Below, piece after piece: positions 1-6,456 of a stretch of 9,301 nucleotides of DNA. Origin of the DNA: an uncultured Mucilaginibacter sp. GTDB lineage: Bacteria > Bacteroidota > Bacteroidia > Sphingobacteriales > Sphingobacteriaceae. The notes under the pieces were generated by a model that saw only the letters and a list, made by a program, of their open reading frames with translations, was not told where the DNA came from and made no database searches. A program made the position numbers and the translations under genes. The stretch spans positions 1 to 9,301 of the forward strand of contig CAISKH010000084.1 of the NCBI GenBank assembly GCA_903885865.1. The letters run 5' to 3'. Position 1 is the first letter of the stretch. Each line of letters opens with the position of its first letter.

Positions 1-194
1 TCTATTTGCTCAGAAGCCTTAAAAAGTTTTTTTACTGTCTTTTTTATCGACTGGTTTGCCTGGTCGTGCAAATCTTCAAAACGAATGCCGAAGCCTGCCC
101 TGGCATATAAATGTTTTATGTGTTTTGAATTATTCTTGCCCCCCAACCCACTGAAGGGGGAGTTTTTGAGCAGCATTTTTTTATTTTCGTCCAT
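1..194 (-). CDS. DUF1800-family protein, N-terminal fragment (runs off left edge)
   Basis: The minus strand is open from an ATG at 194 to the window edge, giving 64 codons. Residues 24-36 read KHIKHLYARAGFG, which closely matches KQIKHLTARAGFG near the start of the complete DUF1800 protein just upstream in transcription (294-1673). The following stretch ending in KKTVKKLFKASEQI also matches that protein's QAVKDLFKLADD region. I therefore read it as a tandem paralogue. DUF1800 proteins are widespread in Bacteroidota and have no established biochemical function. The oddity is an N-terminal extension: residues 12-19 (SPFSGLGG) are encoded by a C/G-rich palindromic repeat, and no ATG follows it before the conserved region, so translation probably reads through the repeat. 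M7 (codon 174-176) is an alternative start, but it also lies before the repeat. The gap to the upstream stop is about 99 bp. Only the N-terminus is visible, so whether the gene is intact is unknown. Confidence 0.75.
   Translation of the reverse strand, partial: MDENKKMLLKNSPFSGLGGKNNSKHIKHLYARAGFGIRFEDLHDQANQSIKKTVKKLFKASEQI
138..162 (+). repeat. C/G-rich palindromic repeat, copy 1 (inside a reading frame)
   Basis: This 25-bp unit starts GCCCCCCAACCC and ends CTGAAGGGGGAG. It matches the copy at 270-294 at 22 of 25 positions, in the opposite orientation. It has a C-run followed by a G-run around a short TGAA centre, so it can form a small hairpin. It lies within codons 11-19 of the left-edge DUF1800 gene and keeps its frame open. 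From memory, repeats of this look are scattered through many Sphingobacteriaceae and Flavobacteriaceae genomes; this was not checked. Confidence 0.75.
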
Positions 195-269
195 GACAAT
201 TTTGCTTTATATTCTATAAACCTAACATCACGTCAATTCATTACTGTTTAATTTTCGCCTTCACGGTTA

Positions 270-294
270 CTCCCCCTTTAGGGGGTCGGGGGGC
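270..294 (-). repeat. C/G-rich palindromic repeat, copy 2 (abuts a stop codon)
   Basis: Read on the minus strand, this is GCCCCCCGACCC followed by CCTAAAGGGGGAG. Its core CCCCC-TAAA-GGGGG is a perfect 5-bp hairpin with a 4-nt loop. It begins on the last base of the TAG stop of the DUF1800 gene (294-296), so in the transcript it forms the first structure of the 3' untranslated region. It is inverted relative to copy 1 at 138-162. It lacks a T-run, so it is more likely an RNA-stabilising or REP-type element than an intrinsic terminator. Confidence 0.75.
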
Positions 295-1673
295 TAACAT
301 AGCTGGTACTCGGGCGATGAAACCAACTCAACAACCATCGCCTTTATATCTGTTGATTGATTGATCGTATTTATTAATGTATTGCTTAACTTAGGTTCTA
401 ACATAAACTGCGCAATACTTGTTTTATTCAGTTCTTTCGGTATAGCAGTTAAAAATTTATTCCAGTCGGGCTGGGCCTGTACGCGGGTACTTACTGCTTC
501 CTGCCGGTTATGCATGGTTGCCATAAAGGCCTCATCATCAGGGTCGGTTTTACCAGTAAAATCAATTACCCCACCGTTTAATATGGTTGAAGGTATTTTT
601 ATGCGGTACATTAATGATGAACTGTCTATCCAGTTCCTGCCACCCGGCCATCCTGCCACATTTGGCGGATTAAACAATACCTGCCCCAATGCCCGCTGAA
701 ACTGGAATAAAATATCGGGGTGCTGGTAGTTTATTGTAAACTGCCTGTTCAGCCCCACCAGCAGCTCAACCGGGGACTTGATGAGGTTGCCTATGTTTTT
801 ATCATCATAAAACCAGTCGGCATTAAAAACAAATTCTAAAAGCGGCTTTATTTCGTAATTTGAATTATAAAAAACATCGGCCATTGCATTTACATGCGCG
901 GGATCGGGTATTTCGTTCACCAAATATTTATAGAGTTTATTACTGATGAAATGGGCGGTTTCTTTCTTTTCAAGCAGCATATTAATAATATCCTCGCCGT
1001 TAAAATTTCCTGTTTTGCCAAGGAATGTTTTTTCGCCGCCATCATGGGCAAATGGCCTCACCAAAAATTCGCCGGTGCGGTTAAAGCCCCAGCCGGTAAA
1101 CGCCCTTGCCGATTCTTTAACATCCTGCTCGGTATAATTGCCGCGGCCAATGGTAAAAAGCTCCATCACTTCACGGGCAAAATTTTCATTTGGGTGATTC
1201 TTTAAGTTTTGCTGGTTATTTAAAAACTGCAGCATGGCCGGCGACCTGGATATCTCCAGTGTCATCGCACGGAAATTGCCTAAAGCGTTATCGCGCTGAA
1301 TGTTGTTGAGCTGTTGGGTAAACAGGGCGTTATTACTTCGGCAGGCAAAATGATTGTTCCAAAACAGGGTCATTTTTTCGCGCAGCTGGGCCTTTGTGGC
1401 ACTCATTTGGTTTAGCCAGGCAAGGTTGAGATTTTTTTCTTCCTCGCGCTGCTGCTGCATAAACATTTTGCGTGTATTCACATCGCCCATTGCTATCATG
1501 GTGTAATCAGCACCCTCTTTTACAATTTTGAGCGACTGGTTATCGTCGGCCAATTTAAATAAGTCTTTTACAGCTTGTTTTAGGGGAATTTTTTCACCGG
1601 CGGCATAATTGTCAAAGCTCATTCCGAAGCCTGCGCGCGCGGTTAAATGCTTAATTTGTTTAATGTTGCTCAT
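294..1673 (-). CDS. DUF1800 domain-containing protein
   Basis: The product is 459 residues and spans the whole DUF1800 family. Recognisable family blocks in order are: KHLTARAGFG (9-18); MTLFWNNHFACR (about 101-112); NENFAREVMELFTIGRG (about 160-177); an FTGW motif (about 192-195); an HDGGEKTFLG block (about 209-218); a KLYKYLV stretch (about 245-251); and PPNVAGWPGGRNWI (about 337-350). Its biochemical function is unknown. In many bacteria DUF1800 genes sit beside DUF1501 genes, but here the next gene downstream is a second DUF1800 copy. I see no signal peptide or membrane segment at the N-terminus. The start at 1673 places the conserved KHLTARAGFG block close to the N-terminus, as expected. 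It is divergent from aat with a 95-bp shared upstream region. The ending SSPEYQLC looks like a natural family C-terminus, so the repeat abutting the stop has probably not truncated it. Confidence 0.9.
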   Translation of the reverse strand: MSNIKQIKHLTARAGFGMSFDNYAAGEKIPLKQAVKDLFKLADDNQSLKIVKEGADYTMIAMGDVNTRKMFMQQQREEEKNLNLAWLNQMSATKAQLREKMTLFWNNHFACRSNNALFTQQLNNIQRDNALGNFRAMTLEISRSPAMLQFLNNQQNLKNHPNENFAREVMELFTIGRGNYTEQDVKESARAFTGWGFNRTGEFLVRPFAHDGGEKTFLGKTGNFNGEDIINMLLEKKETAHFISNKLYKYLVNEIPDPAHVNAMADVFYNSNYEIKPLLEFVFNADWFYDDKNIGNLIKSPVELLVGLNRQFTINYQHPDILFQFQRALGQVLFNPPNVAGWPGGRNWIDSSSLMYRIKIPSTILNGGVIDFTGKTDPDDEAFMATMHNRQEAVSTRVQAQPDWNKFLTAIPKELNKTSIAQFMLEPKLSNTLINTINQSTDIKAMVVELVSSPEYQLC

Positions 1674-1755
1674 TGCCGGGGTGGTTTACATGATTGTGAC
1701 AATTGATCTGACAAATAGTTTAATCGCCGTAACTTTTTTATTATACTTAAAGGTA

Positions 1756-1763
1756 TAAATTTG
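1756..1763 (+). promoter_or_regulatory. Possible Bacteroidota -7 element (TAnnTTTG) for aat
   Basis: TAAATTTG matches the Bacteroidota -7 consensus TAnnTTTG exactly. It ends only 5 bases before the aat ATG at 1769. Transcription would then start at or within a few bases of the ATG, giving a leaderless or nearly leaderless mRNA. The expected -33 TTG is not clear; the region about 20 bp upstream is a T-run (1734-1739). The sequence is AT-rich, so a chance match is possible. Confidence 0.4.
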
Positions 1764-1768
1764 TCCTG

Positions 1769-2407
1769 ATGATATTCAGGTTGCAAAAACATTTACAATT
1801 TCCCGATCCGGAACTGGCTGAAGAGGATGGCTTGCTGGCAATAGGCGGCGATCTTTCTGTGGGGCGTTTAATGCTCGCGTATAAAAACGGCATCTTCCCC
1901 TGGTATAGTGACGAAACCCCCATTTTATGGTACTCGCCGCATACAAGATTTGTGCTTTATCCTAATGAGGTATACATTTCAGCAAGCATGAAAAGGGTGC
2001 TCAATTCAAACCGGTTTCACATAACCTATAATACTTGTTTTGAGGATGTGATAGCTACCTGTTCGTTAATTGAGCGCAAAGACCAGGATTGCACCTGGAT
2101 AACCAATGATATGAAAAACGCTTATATAAAACTTCACCATAAGGGTCATGCACATTCTATTGAAATATGGCAGGATAATGAGTTGGTTGGCGGGATGTAT
2201 GGCGTAGCGATTGGTACTGTTTTTTGCGGAGAAAGCATGTTCAGCAAAGTAAGCAACGCTTCTAAAACTGCTGTAATAGCGCTTTGTAAAAGTGGGAAGT
2301 ATAAATTACTGGATTGCCAGGTGCATACTGCACACATGGCATCAATGGGCGCAAGGATGGTGGGCAGAAAAGAATATATGATGGCTTTACAGAATAGTGC
2401 AGAATGA
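1769..2407 (+). CDS. aat: Leucyl/phenylalanyl-tRNA--protein transferase
   Basis: This cytoplasmic enzyme transfers Leu or Phe from charged tRNA to the N-terminus of proteins bearing basic N-terminal residues, marking them for ClpS/ClpAP-type degradation (N-degron pathway). The 212-residue product carries the family signatures throughout: FPDPELAEEDGLLAIGGDLS (11-30), YKNGIFPWYS (38-47), PILWYSPHTR (51-60), TWITNDMKNAY (109-119), HSIEIW and LVGGMYGVAIG (129-149), GESMFS (154-159), ASKTAV (164-169) and LDCQ (181-184). In the E. coli enzyme the corresponding Asp and Gln of DCQ take part in catalysis. It is shorter than the E. coli protein (about 234 residues), mainly at the N-terminus, as I recall for Bacteroidota homologues. 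The ATG at 1769 gives the usual MIF.L start, and a TAnnTTTG element lies immediately upstream. ruvC follows after 65 bp on the same strand. Confidence 0.96.
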   Translation: MIFRLQKHLQFPDPELAEEDGLLAIGGDLSVGRLMLAYKNGIFPWYSDETPILWYSPHTRFVLYPNEVYISASMKRVLNSNRFHITYNTCFEDVIATCSLIERKDQDCTWITNDMKNAYIKLHHKGHAHSIEIWQDNELVGGMYGVAIGTVFCGESMFSKVSNASKTAVIALCKSGKYKLLDCQVHTAHMASMGARMVGRKEYMMALQNSAE

Positions 2408-2420
2408 TGGTTAACTTTAA

Positions 2421-2458
2421 AGTGTTCCAAATTGCAAAAGTGGCATATCTGGAACACT
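2421..2458. repeat. Perfect 9-bp inverted repeat between aat and ruvC
   Basis: AGTGTTCCA (2421-2429) and TGGAACACT (2450-2458) are perfect reverse complements separated by 20 bases. The structure sits 13 bases after the aat stop and 14 bases before the ruvC start. No T-run follows, so it does not look like an intrinsic terminator. It could be a hairpin limiting read-through, a stem-loop near the ruvC translation start, or a protein-binding site. Its function is not shown by the sequence. Confidence 0.6.
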
Positions 2459-2472
2459 CCTGAACAGATAAC

Positions 2473-3048
2473 ATGCAGCAGGCAATAAACAAAAAAGAAC
2501 GTATAATTTTAGGTATAGACCCCGGTACCGCAGTTATGGGCTATGGCCTGGTGAAAGAAATCGGGTCAAAAATAGAGCTGATAAGCCTAGGCGTGGTTAA
2601 AATGGATAAAATTGACGACCATATGCTGAAACTACAGCGCATATTTGAAAAAACGGTAGCTTTAATTGATAATTATAAACCTGATTGCCTGGCAATCGAA
2701 GCGCCGTTTTATGGCAAAAACATACAGGTAATGCTTAAACTTGGCCGGGCGCAGGGTGTAGCGATGGCTGCGGCCCTGTCGCGAAATATTGAGGTTACCG
2801 AATACTCTCCGCGTAAAATAAAACAGTCAATAACCGGCAATGGCAACGCCGCGAAGGAACAGGTAGCCGCCATGCTGCAAAACCTGCTCAATTTTAAAGA
2901 AACACCCGATTTTTTAGATGCTACCGATGGGCTTGCCGTAGCTGTTTGCCATTCCTTTCAAAAAATAAATACCGGTAAAAGCGGAGGCAAAAAATCCTAC
3001 TCTGGCTGGGATACTTTTGTTAAGGACAACGCTAAACGGATCGTTTAA
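2473..3048 (+). CDS. ruvC: Crossover junction endodeoxyribonuclease RuvC
   Basis: RuvC cleaves four-way Holliday junctions as a Mg-dependent dimer, working with the RuvAB branch-migration motor to finish recombinational repair. The 191-residue product has the RNase H-like fold signatures: ILGIDPGTAVMGYG (12-25) with catalytic D16, LAIEAPFYGKN (73-83) with E76, and FLDATDGLAVAVCH (147-160) with D149 and D152. These correspond to E. coli D7, E66, D138 and D141, so the active site appears complete. After the core there is a short basic tail with a W..F...N..R pattern (179-189), which I recall as usual for Bacteroidota RuvC. No Shine-Dalgarno sequence is evident before the ATG at 2473. It probably shares a transcript with aat, although an inverted repeat lies in the 65-bp gap. 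ruvA and ruvB are not nearby. Confidence 0.97.
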   Translation: MQQAINKKERIILGIDPGTAVMGYGLVKEIGSKIELISLGVVKMDKIDDHMLKLQRIFEKTVALIDNYKPDCLAIEAPFYGKNIQVMLKLGRAQGVAMAAALSRNIEVTEYSPRKIKQSITGNGNAAKEQVAAMLQNLLNFKETPDFLDATDGLAVAVCHSFQKINTGKSGGKKSYSGWDTFVKDNAKRIV

Positions 3049-3052
3049 ACGA
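3041..3052. repeat. 12-bp perfect palindrome spanning the ruvC stop
   Basis: TCGTTTAAACGA is a perfect palindrome containing the TAA stop of ruvC (3046-3048). It is too short, and has no loop, to act as a hairpin terminator. It may be coincidental. Confidence 0.35.
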
Positions 3053-3072
3053 GAATACCGTGCGCATTGCAT

Positions 3073-3124
3073 TAGCTATTACTTTTTTAAAAATGGCTAT
3101 CAATTGTAAATGGTGTGTTACAAT
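3073..3124. repeat. Two adjacent small inverted repeats in the ruvC to nucleotidyltransferase gap
   Basis: The first pairs TAGCTATT (3073-3080) with AATGGCTA (3092-3099), 8 pairs including one G-U, around an 11-base loop rich in T and A. The second pairs ATTGTAA (3103-3109) with TTACAAT (3118-3124), 7 perfect pairs around 8 bases. Neither is followed by a T-run. They may end ruvC transcription weakly or form operator-like sites for the next gene. The rest of the 166-bp gap (3049-3214) holds no convincing gene and no clear TAnnTTTG promoter. Confidence 0.35.
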
Positions 3125-3214
3125 GCCGAAATACCTGTCTTTATTTTAAAACTATGGCAACCTATCGATAAATCGATGCGTCTTGATTGTAGAAAGATGC
3201 ACAATTTTCCTTAA

Positions 3215-4165
3215 GTGATTATATCTACTAATAACAAAGCGCTTGTGACCGACATAAAAGAAAACATATTAGCTACGCTGGCCTATTTTGATATATTCGA
3301 CTATCCATTAACAAGTGGGGAGATCTATTTATTTTCACAAAATAAATATGGGCATGACGAGTTTGAATTTGCTTTAAAATGTCTCACCGGTAACCGGTCA
3401 ATTTATCAATTCAGCAATTTTTATACGCTCAAAAACGACTATTCCTTAATAGCAAGAAGGTGCGAGGGAAACAAAAAGGCTGCTCAGTTAATTAAGGTTG
3501 CCGAAAAAGTAAGCGAACTACTGATCAGGTTCCCTTACGTGCGCGCCATTGCCATTTCGGGTTCGTTGTCTAAAAATTTCGCTGATGAAAATTCCGATAT
3601 TGACCTTTTTATTATCACCGCGAAAAACCGCCTGTGGATAGCGCGTACATTAATGCATGCCTTTAAAAAGTTAACCTTCCTAGTAAACAAGCAGGATTAC
3701 TTTTGCATGAACTACTATATCGACGAAGAGCAACTTGAAATAGTTGAAAAAACCATTTATACTGCTATAGAAATTGTTACGCTCATCCCCTTACAAGGTG
3801 ATAATGTGATAGAGAATTTTTACTCGGCAAACGCCTGGACAAGAGAATTCCTGCCTAATAAAATTATGCGGCTATCAACAGCAAAACCTGTACGGCCTTC
3901 TTTTTTAAAGCGGTTGTTTGAAAAAGCGCTGGATAATAATTGGGGAAATGCTGTTGATGATTCACTGATGAAAATAACAGCCGGCAGGTGGCTCAAAAAA
4001 ACCCGGCTCAAAAAGCTTAATTCAAAAGGAGATATTATGGGGATGGATGCTGATAAGCACTATGCTAAACCTGATCCTAAAAACTTTCAGACCGCATTGC
4101 TTGAGCAATACGAAAATAAAATATCGCAAATATTGATCGAGCCCCAAAATATTCTGGCGAATTAA
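3215..4165 (+). CDS. Nucleotidyltransferase-domain protein (Pol beta-like fold) with N-terminal helical/wHTH-like region
   Basis: The 316-residue product carries GSLSKNFADENSDIDLFIIT at 116-135. This is the GS...DxD signature of the Pol beta-type nucleotidyltransferase superfamily, with G116-S117 and putative metal ligands D128 and D130. The third carboxylate is not obvious; D170 in NYYID is one candidate. Before this lies a roughly 100-residue region beginning ENILATLAYFDIFDYPLTSGE (16-36), which resembles a small winged-helix domain. Its substrate is unknown: transfer to a small molecule, a protein or RNA is possible. The start is uncertain. GTG 3215 follows directly after an in-frame TAA (3212-3214), and a second in-frame GTG at 3245 would remove ten residues. 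The first in-frame ATG lies far inside the motif-bearing region. It converges on the radical SAM operon with 3 bp between stops, and I suspect a functional link. Confidence 0.75.
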   Translation: MIISTNNKALVTDIKENILATLAYFDIFDYPLTSGEIYLFSQNKYGHDEFEFALKCLTGNRSIYQFSNFYTLKNDYSLIARRCEGNKKAAQLIKVAEKVSELLIRFPYVRAIAISGSLSKNFADENSDIDLFIITAKNRLWIARTLMHAFKKLTFLVNKQDYFCMNYYIDEEQLEIVEKTIYTAIEIVTLIPLQGDNVIENFYSANAWTREFLPNKIMRLSTAKPVRPSFLKRLFEKALDNNWGNAVDDSLMKITAGRWLKKTRLKKLNSKGDIMGMDADKHYAKPDPKNFQTALLEQYENKISQILIEPQNILAN

Positions 4166-4168
4166 ACG

Positions 4169-4990
4169 CTATTTTTTTATGAGCGAAATAATATAATAAT
4201 CGCCTATAAATTTCCATGGCCAGCTGCATTTAAACTTATTCTCTAATTTTTTTAACCGGTTATAAACCGCGGGGTGTTTTTCTGCAAAATCTTCAATGTA
4301 CGATGGCGGCACTATGGTGCATAACCCCTCTACAGAAAGCAGATCGAAAGAATTTTTTAAAGTATTAATTAGATATGATGGGTTATAGTACCAGCAGGTA
4401 AAATAAGTGTCTTCTACCCGCGCTTTTACGCCGTTCTTGCCAAACCACCTTCTTGTGGCGGTTCTAAATTTTCCTTTCGCTATTAACAACGATTCCCATA
4501 AACAAAACTTTGGCAGTACAACTAAGGTAATTACACCATTTTCACTTAACAAACCGGGTAGCGATAACAAAACCTTGTCCAGTTCGCCGGTGCAGTTTAA
4601 GCCTGCGAAATTCGAAAAGATATAGTCAAAAGGCCCCTTATTGTTCAACTGGTCAAGCTGGGTAAAAGAGCATAGTTCGGTGCTTATTAAATTCTCCAGG
4701 TTATGTTTCGCGGCCTTTTCTCTTAGTTTTTCCTGCATACCAGCGGCTATATCAGTTGCATGTACGGGGTGGCCGATACCGGCAAAAAAAAGGGCGTCTT
4801 CACCTGTGCCGCTGTTCAATTCCAATATAGACGTGTTTGGCTTTAAATATTGCAAAACGTGCGCCCGTACCCTACCGCGTTTGTAATTAACGATGGTATT
4901 GCCCGAGTAGAGTTCGTCAAATACTCCTGCTTGTGCAGAAAAGGCTTTTGCCGCGTATTGTTCATTTATATTTTCGGCAACAGCATTCAT
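4169..4990 (-). CDS. Class I SAM-dependent methyltransferase
   Basis: The 273-residue product has a Rossmann-type methyltransferase core. Motif I is SILELNSGTGED (54-65), followed by HATDIA (78-83) with acidic residue D80 expected to bind the SAM ribose. FDYIFSNFAGLNC (121-133) corresponds to the motif IV strand, and LLSENGVITLVVLP (147-160) to the strand after it. The C-terminal third has many aromatics (TCWYYNPSY, SWPWKF) and may form the substrate cap. The acceptor is unknown. Its ATG (4988-4990) shares one base with the TAA stop of the upstream radical SAM gene (TAATG), which suggests translational coupling and a common pathway. It is the last gene of the four-gene operon. Its stop lies 3 bp from the stop of the convergent nucleotidyltransferase gene, leaving no room for a separate terminator. 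Confidence 0.88.
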   Translation of the reverse strand: MNAVAENINEQYAAKAFSAQAGVFDELYSGNTIVNYKRGRVRAHVLQYLKPNTSILELNSGTGEDALFFAGIGHPVHATDIAAGMQEKLREKAAKHNLENLISTELCSFTQLDQLNNKGPFDYIFSNFAGLNCTGELDKVLLSLPGLLSENGVITLVVLPKFCLWESLLIAKGKFRTATRRWFGKNGVKARVEDTYFTCWYYNPSYLINTLKNSFDLLSVEGLCTIVPPSYIEDFAEKHPAVYNRLKKLENKFKCSWPWKFIGDYYIISLIKK

Positions 4991-6453
4991 TATACTTTTT
5001 CTAATTGATGGAGTTTTAGCCGTTCAATATAAGTGGCAGGGGTATAATAAAAAACCGAGAGCGCTTTTTTTAAATTGGCGCCGTTAACACCTAAAGGATT
5101 TTTTATCAATTTAACCAGGCTGTTTTTTGCCAGGTGCAAATGATAGTTTTTGTGAACATACTTATGCAATTGTTTATAATAGCTTGCCGGAAATGTGTTG
5201 GTAAACATCAACACCATTTCGTCCGAATCGGTCCAGTTTGTTTTTTTCTTCAGATCAGCCTTTACGCGATCGTAGAAAACAGTTCCGGGTAAAGGGTAAG
5301 ATACAGAAATACCAATTTCAAACGGCAGCAACTCATTGATGAGTTTAATGGTTAGGGCAATATCTGCCTTATCTTCGCCGGGATAGCCAAACTGGATAAA
5401 AAAGGATGGTTTTATGCCGTGTTTCTTCATTGCTTTTGTAGCGGTATGTATTTGTTCAACCGTTATGCCTTTATCCATGGCGTCCAATATTTTTTGCGAG
5501 CCGCTTTCAGCACCTATCCAAACATTCTCGCAGCCCGACGCAGCCAGTGCCTCCACCAGCCCTTCATGCGCCAGGAGGTCGGCCCTTGATTGTATTTTAA
5601 AACGTGTACGCAGGTTTTCTTTTTGTATCAATTGTGCAAACTCCAGTACCCAGCCCGGTTTTAAGCCAAAAATATCATCACAAAACCATATATGGTCAAT
5701 CGGGTACTGTTCCTTCAATAATTTGAGCTCCTGTATAACATTTTCGGGGCTGCGCGAATTATACCGGTTGCCATAAATAGGTTTTGCACACCAGTTACAT
5801 TTAAACGGGCATCCGCGTGTAGTGCTCATATTGATAGAAAAGTAACCCGCATTTTTTAACCAGCTTTGCCGGTATATTTCCATATCAACCAGGTCCCAGG
5901 CGGGCAAGGGCAAATTGTCCAGCTCTTTTAAAACGGGACGAGCCAATGTTTTATATGTTTTGCCTGTGCTGCTTTTAAAAGCTAAACCCTGTATTGCAGC
6001 ATGATCATTTTCGCCTGCTTTAATATGGTTAATCAGTTCAAGTAAGGTATGCTCGGCCTCGCCAAGTATTACAAAATCAGCGCCTTCGTCAAGGTATTCC
6101 TCATACCGGTCTGTCGAGTCGGAGCTGGAAACAATTACTATACATCCCCGGGCTTTTGCGAGCTTGCACATAGTAAAAGCCGCCTCGCGCATATTGGTGA
6201 GGCACATTTTTGTAAGGTAATTAAAGCCATCATCATAGATCACAAAAAAGTTAGGCTGCGCATGGCCTATTGCTATTTCGGCCTCGCCGGGGTCGGCAAC
6301 AAACATGGTGTCAAACAGGGAAACATTATAGCCATTTTCACGCATTAAAGCAGCTGCATACAGCGTCCCTAATGGCGCATAGGGCTGCCCCAACGCCCAT
6401 TGTTTAGGGTCGAACCTTAAAAAATATGAATGTGAAAACAGTATGTTATTCAT
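4990..6453 (-). CDS. B12-binding-like domain radical SAM protein
   Basis: The 487-residue product has an N-terminal region of about 145 residues with the layout of the B12-binding domain seen in many radical SAM enzymes, including YAPLGTLYAAALMRENGYNV (25-44) and FVILGEAEHTLLEL (127-140). The radical SAM core follows, with the 4Fe-4S cluster motif CPFKCNWC (C215, C219, C222), WFCDDIF (256-262), WIGAESGS (312-319) and a YPLPGT stretch (386-391). Such enzymes reductively cleave SAM to a 5'-deoxyadenosyl radical; many cobalamin-binding members methylate unactivated carbons or build rings. The canonical DxHxxG cobalamin-ligand motif is absent, so cobalamin binding without a His ligand, or none, is possible. 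A C-terminal tail of about 90 residues is basic and aromatic-rich. The gene starts 3 bp after the upstream SPASM-type gene and overlaps the methyltransferase by one base. Substrate unknown. Confidence 0.9.
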   Translation of the reverse strand: MNNILFSHSYFLRFDPKQWALGQPYAPLGTLYAAALMRENGYNVSLFDTMFVADPGEAEIAIGHAQPNFFVIYDDGFNYLTKMCLTNMREAAFTMCKLAKARGCIVIVSSSDSTDRYEEYLDEGADFVILGEAEHTLLELINHIKAGENDHAAIQGLAFKSSTGKTYKTLARPVLKELDNLPLPAWDLVDMEIYRQSWLKNAGYFSINMSTTRGCPFKCNWCAKPIYGNRYNSRSPENVIQELKLLKEQYPIDHIWFCDDIFGLKPGWVLEFAQLIQKENLRTRFKIQSRADLLAHEGLVEALAASGCENVWIGAESGSQKILDAMDKGITVEQIHTATKAMKKHGIKPSFFIQFGYPGEDKADIALTIKLINELLPFEIGISVSYPLPGTVFYDRVKADLKKKTNWTDSDEMVLMFTNTFPASYYKQLHKYVHKNYHLHLAKNSLVKLIKNPLGVNGANLKKALSVFYYTPATYIERLKLHQLEKV

Positions 6454-6456
6454 ATT

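Noticed and set aside
361..1205. Plus-strand open frames opposite the DUF1800 gene
   Set aside because: They lack recognisable motifs and lie wholly within a minus-strand gene with family-wide conserved blocks.
3073..3099. Intrinsic terminator after ruvC
   Set aside because: The stem is short and AT-rich with a G-U pair, and no T-run follows its right arm, so it is listed only as an inverted repeat.
3093..3149. Short plus-strand frame (MAINCKWCVTMPKYLSLF, 18 residues) as a possible modified-peptide precursor
   Set aside because: It has a tempting CxxC, but it overlaps two inverted repeats, has no ribosome-binding signal, and is within the length expected by chance.
3164..3177. ATCGAT pair (two self-palindromic hexamers 2 bp apart) as an operator upstream of the nucleotidyltransferase gene
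   Set aside because: The whole unit is not a perfect palindrome. A hexamer pair in AT-rich DNA is weak evidence without conservation data.
3215..4165. Toxin-antitoxin (MntA/HepT-like) module
   Set aside because: The protein is much longer than MNT antitoxins and no HEPN partner gene is adjacent; the neighbour is a convergent methyltransferase.
4167..4185. Bidirectional terminator at the convergent gene ends
   Set aside because: Only a 4-bp CGCT/AGCG stem flanks the T-run, which is far too weak for an intrinsic terminator.
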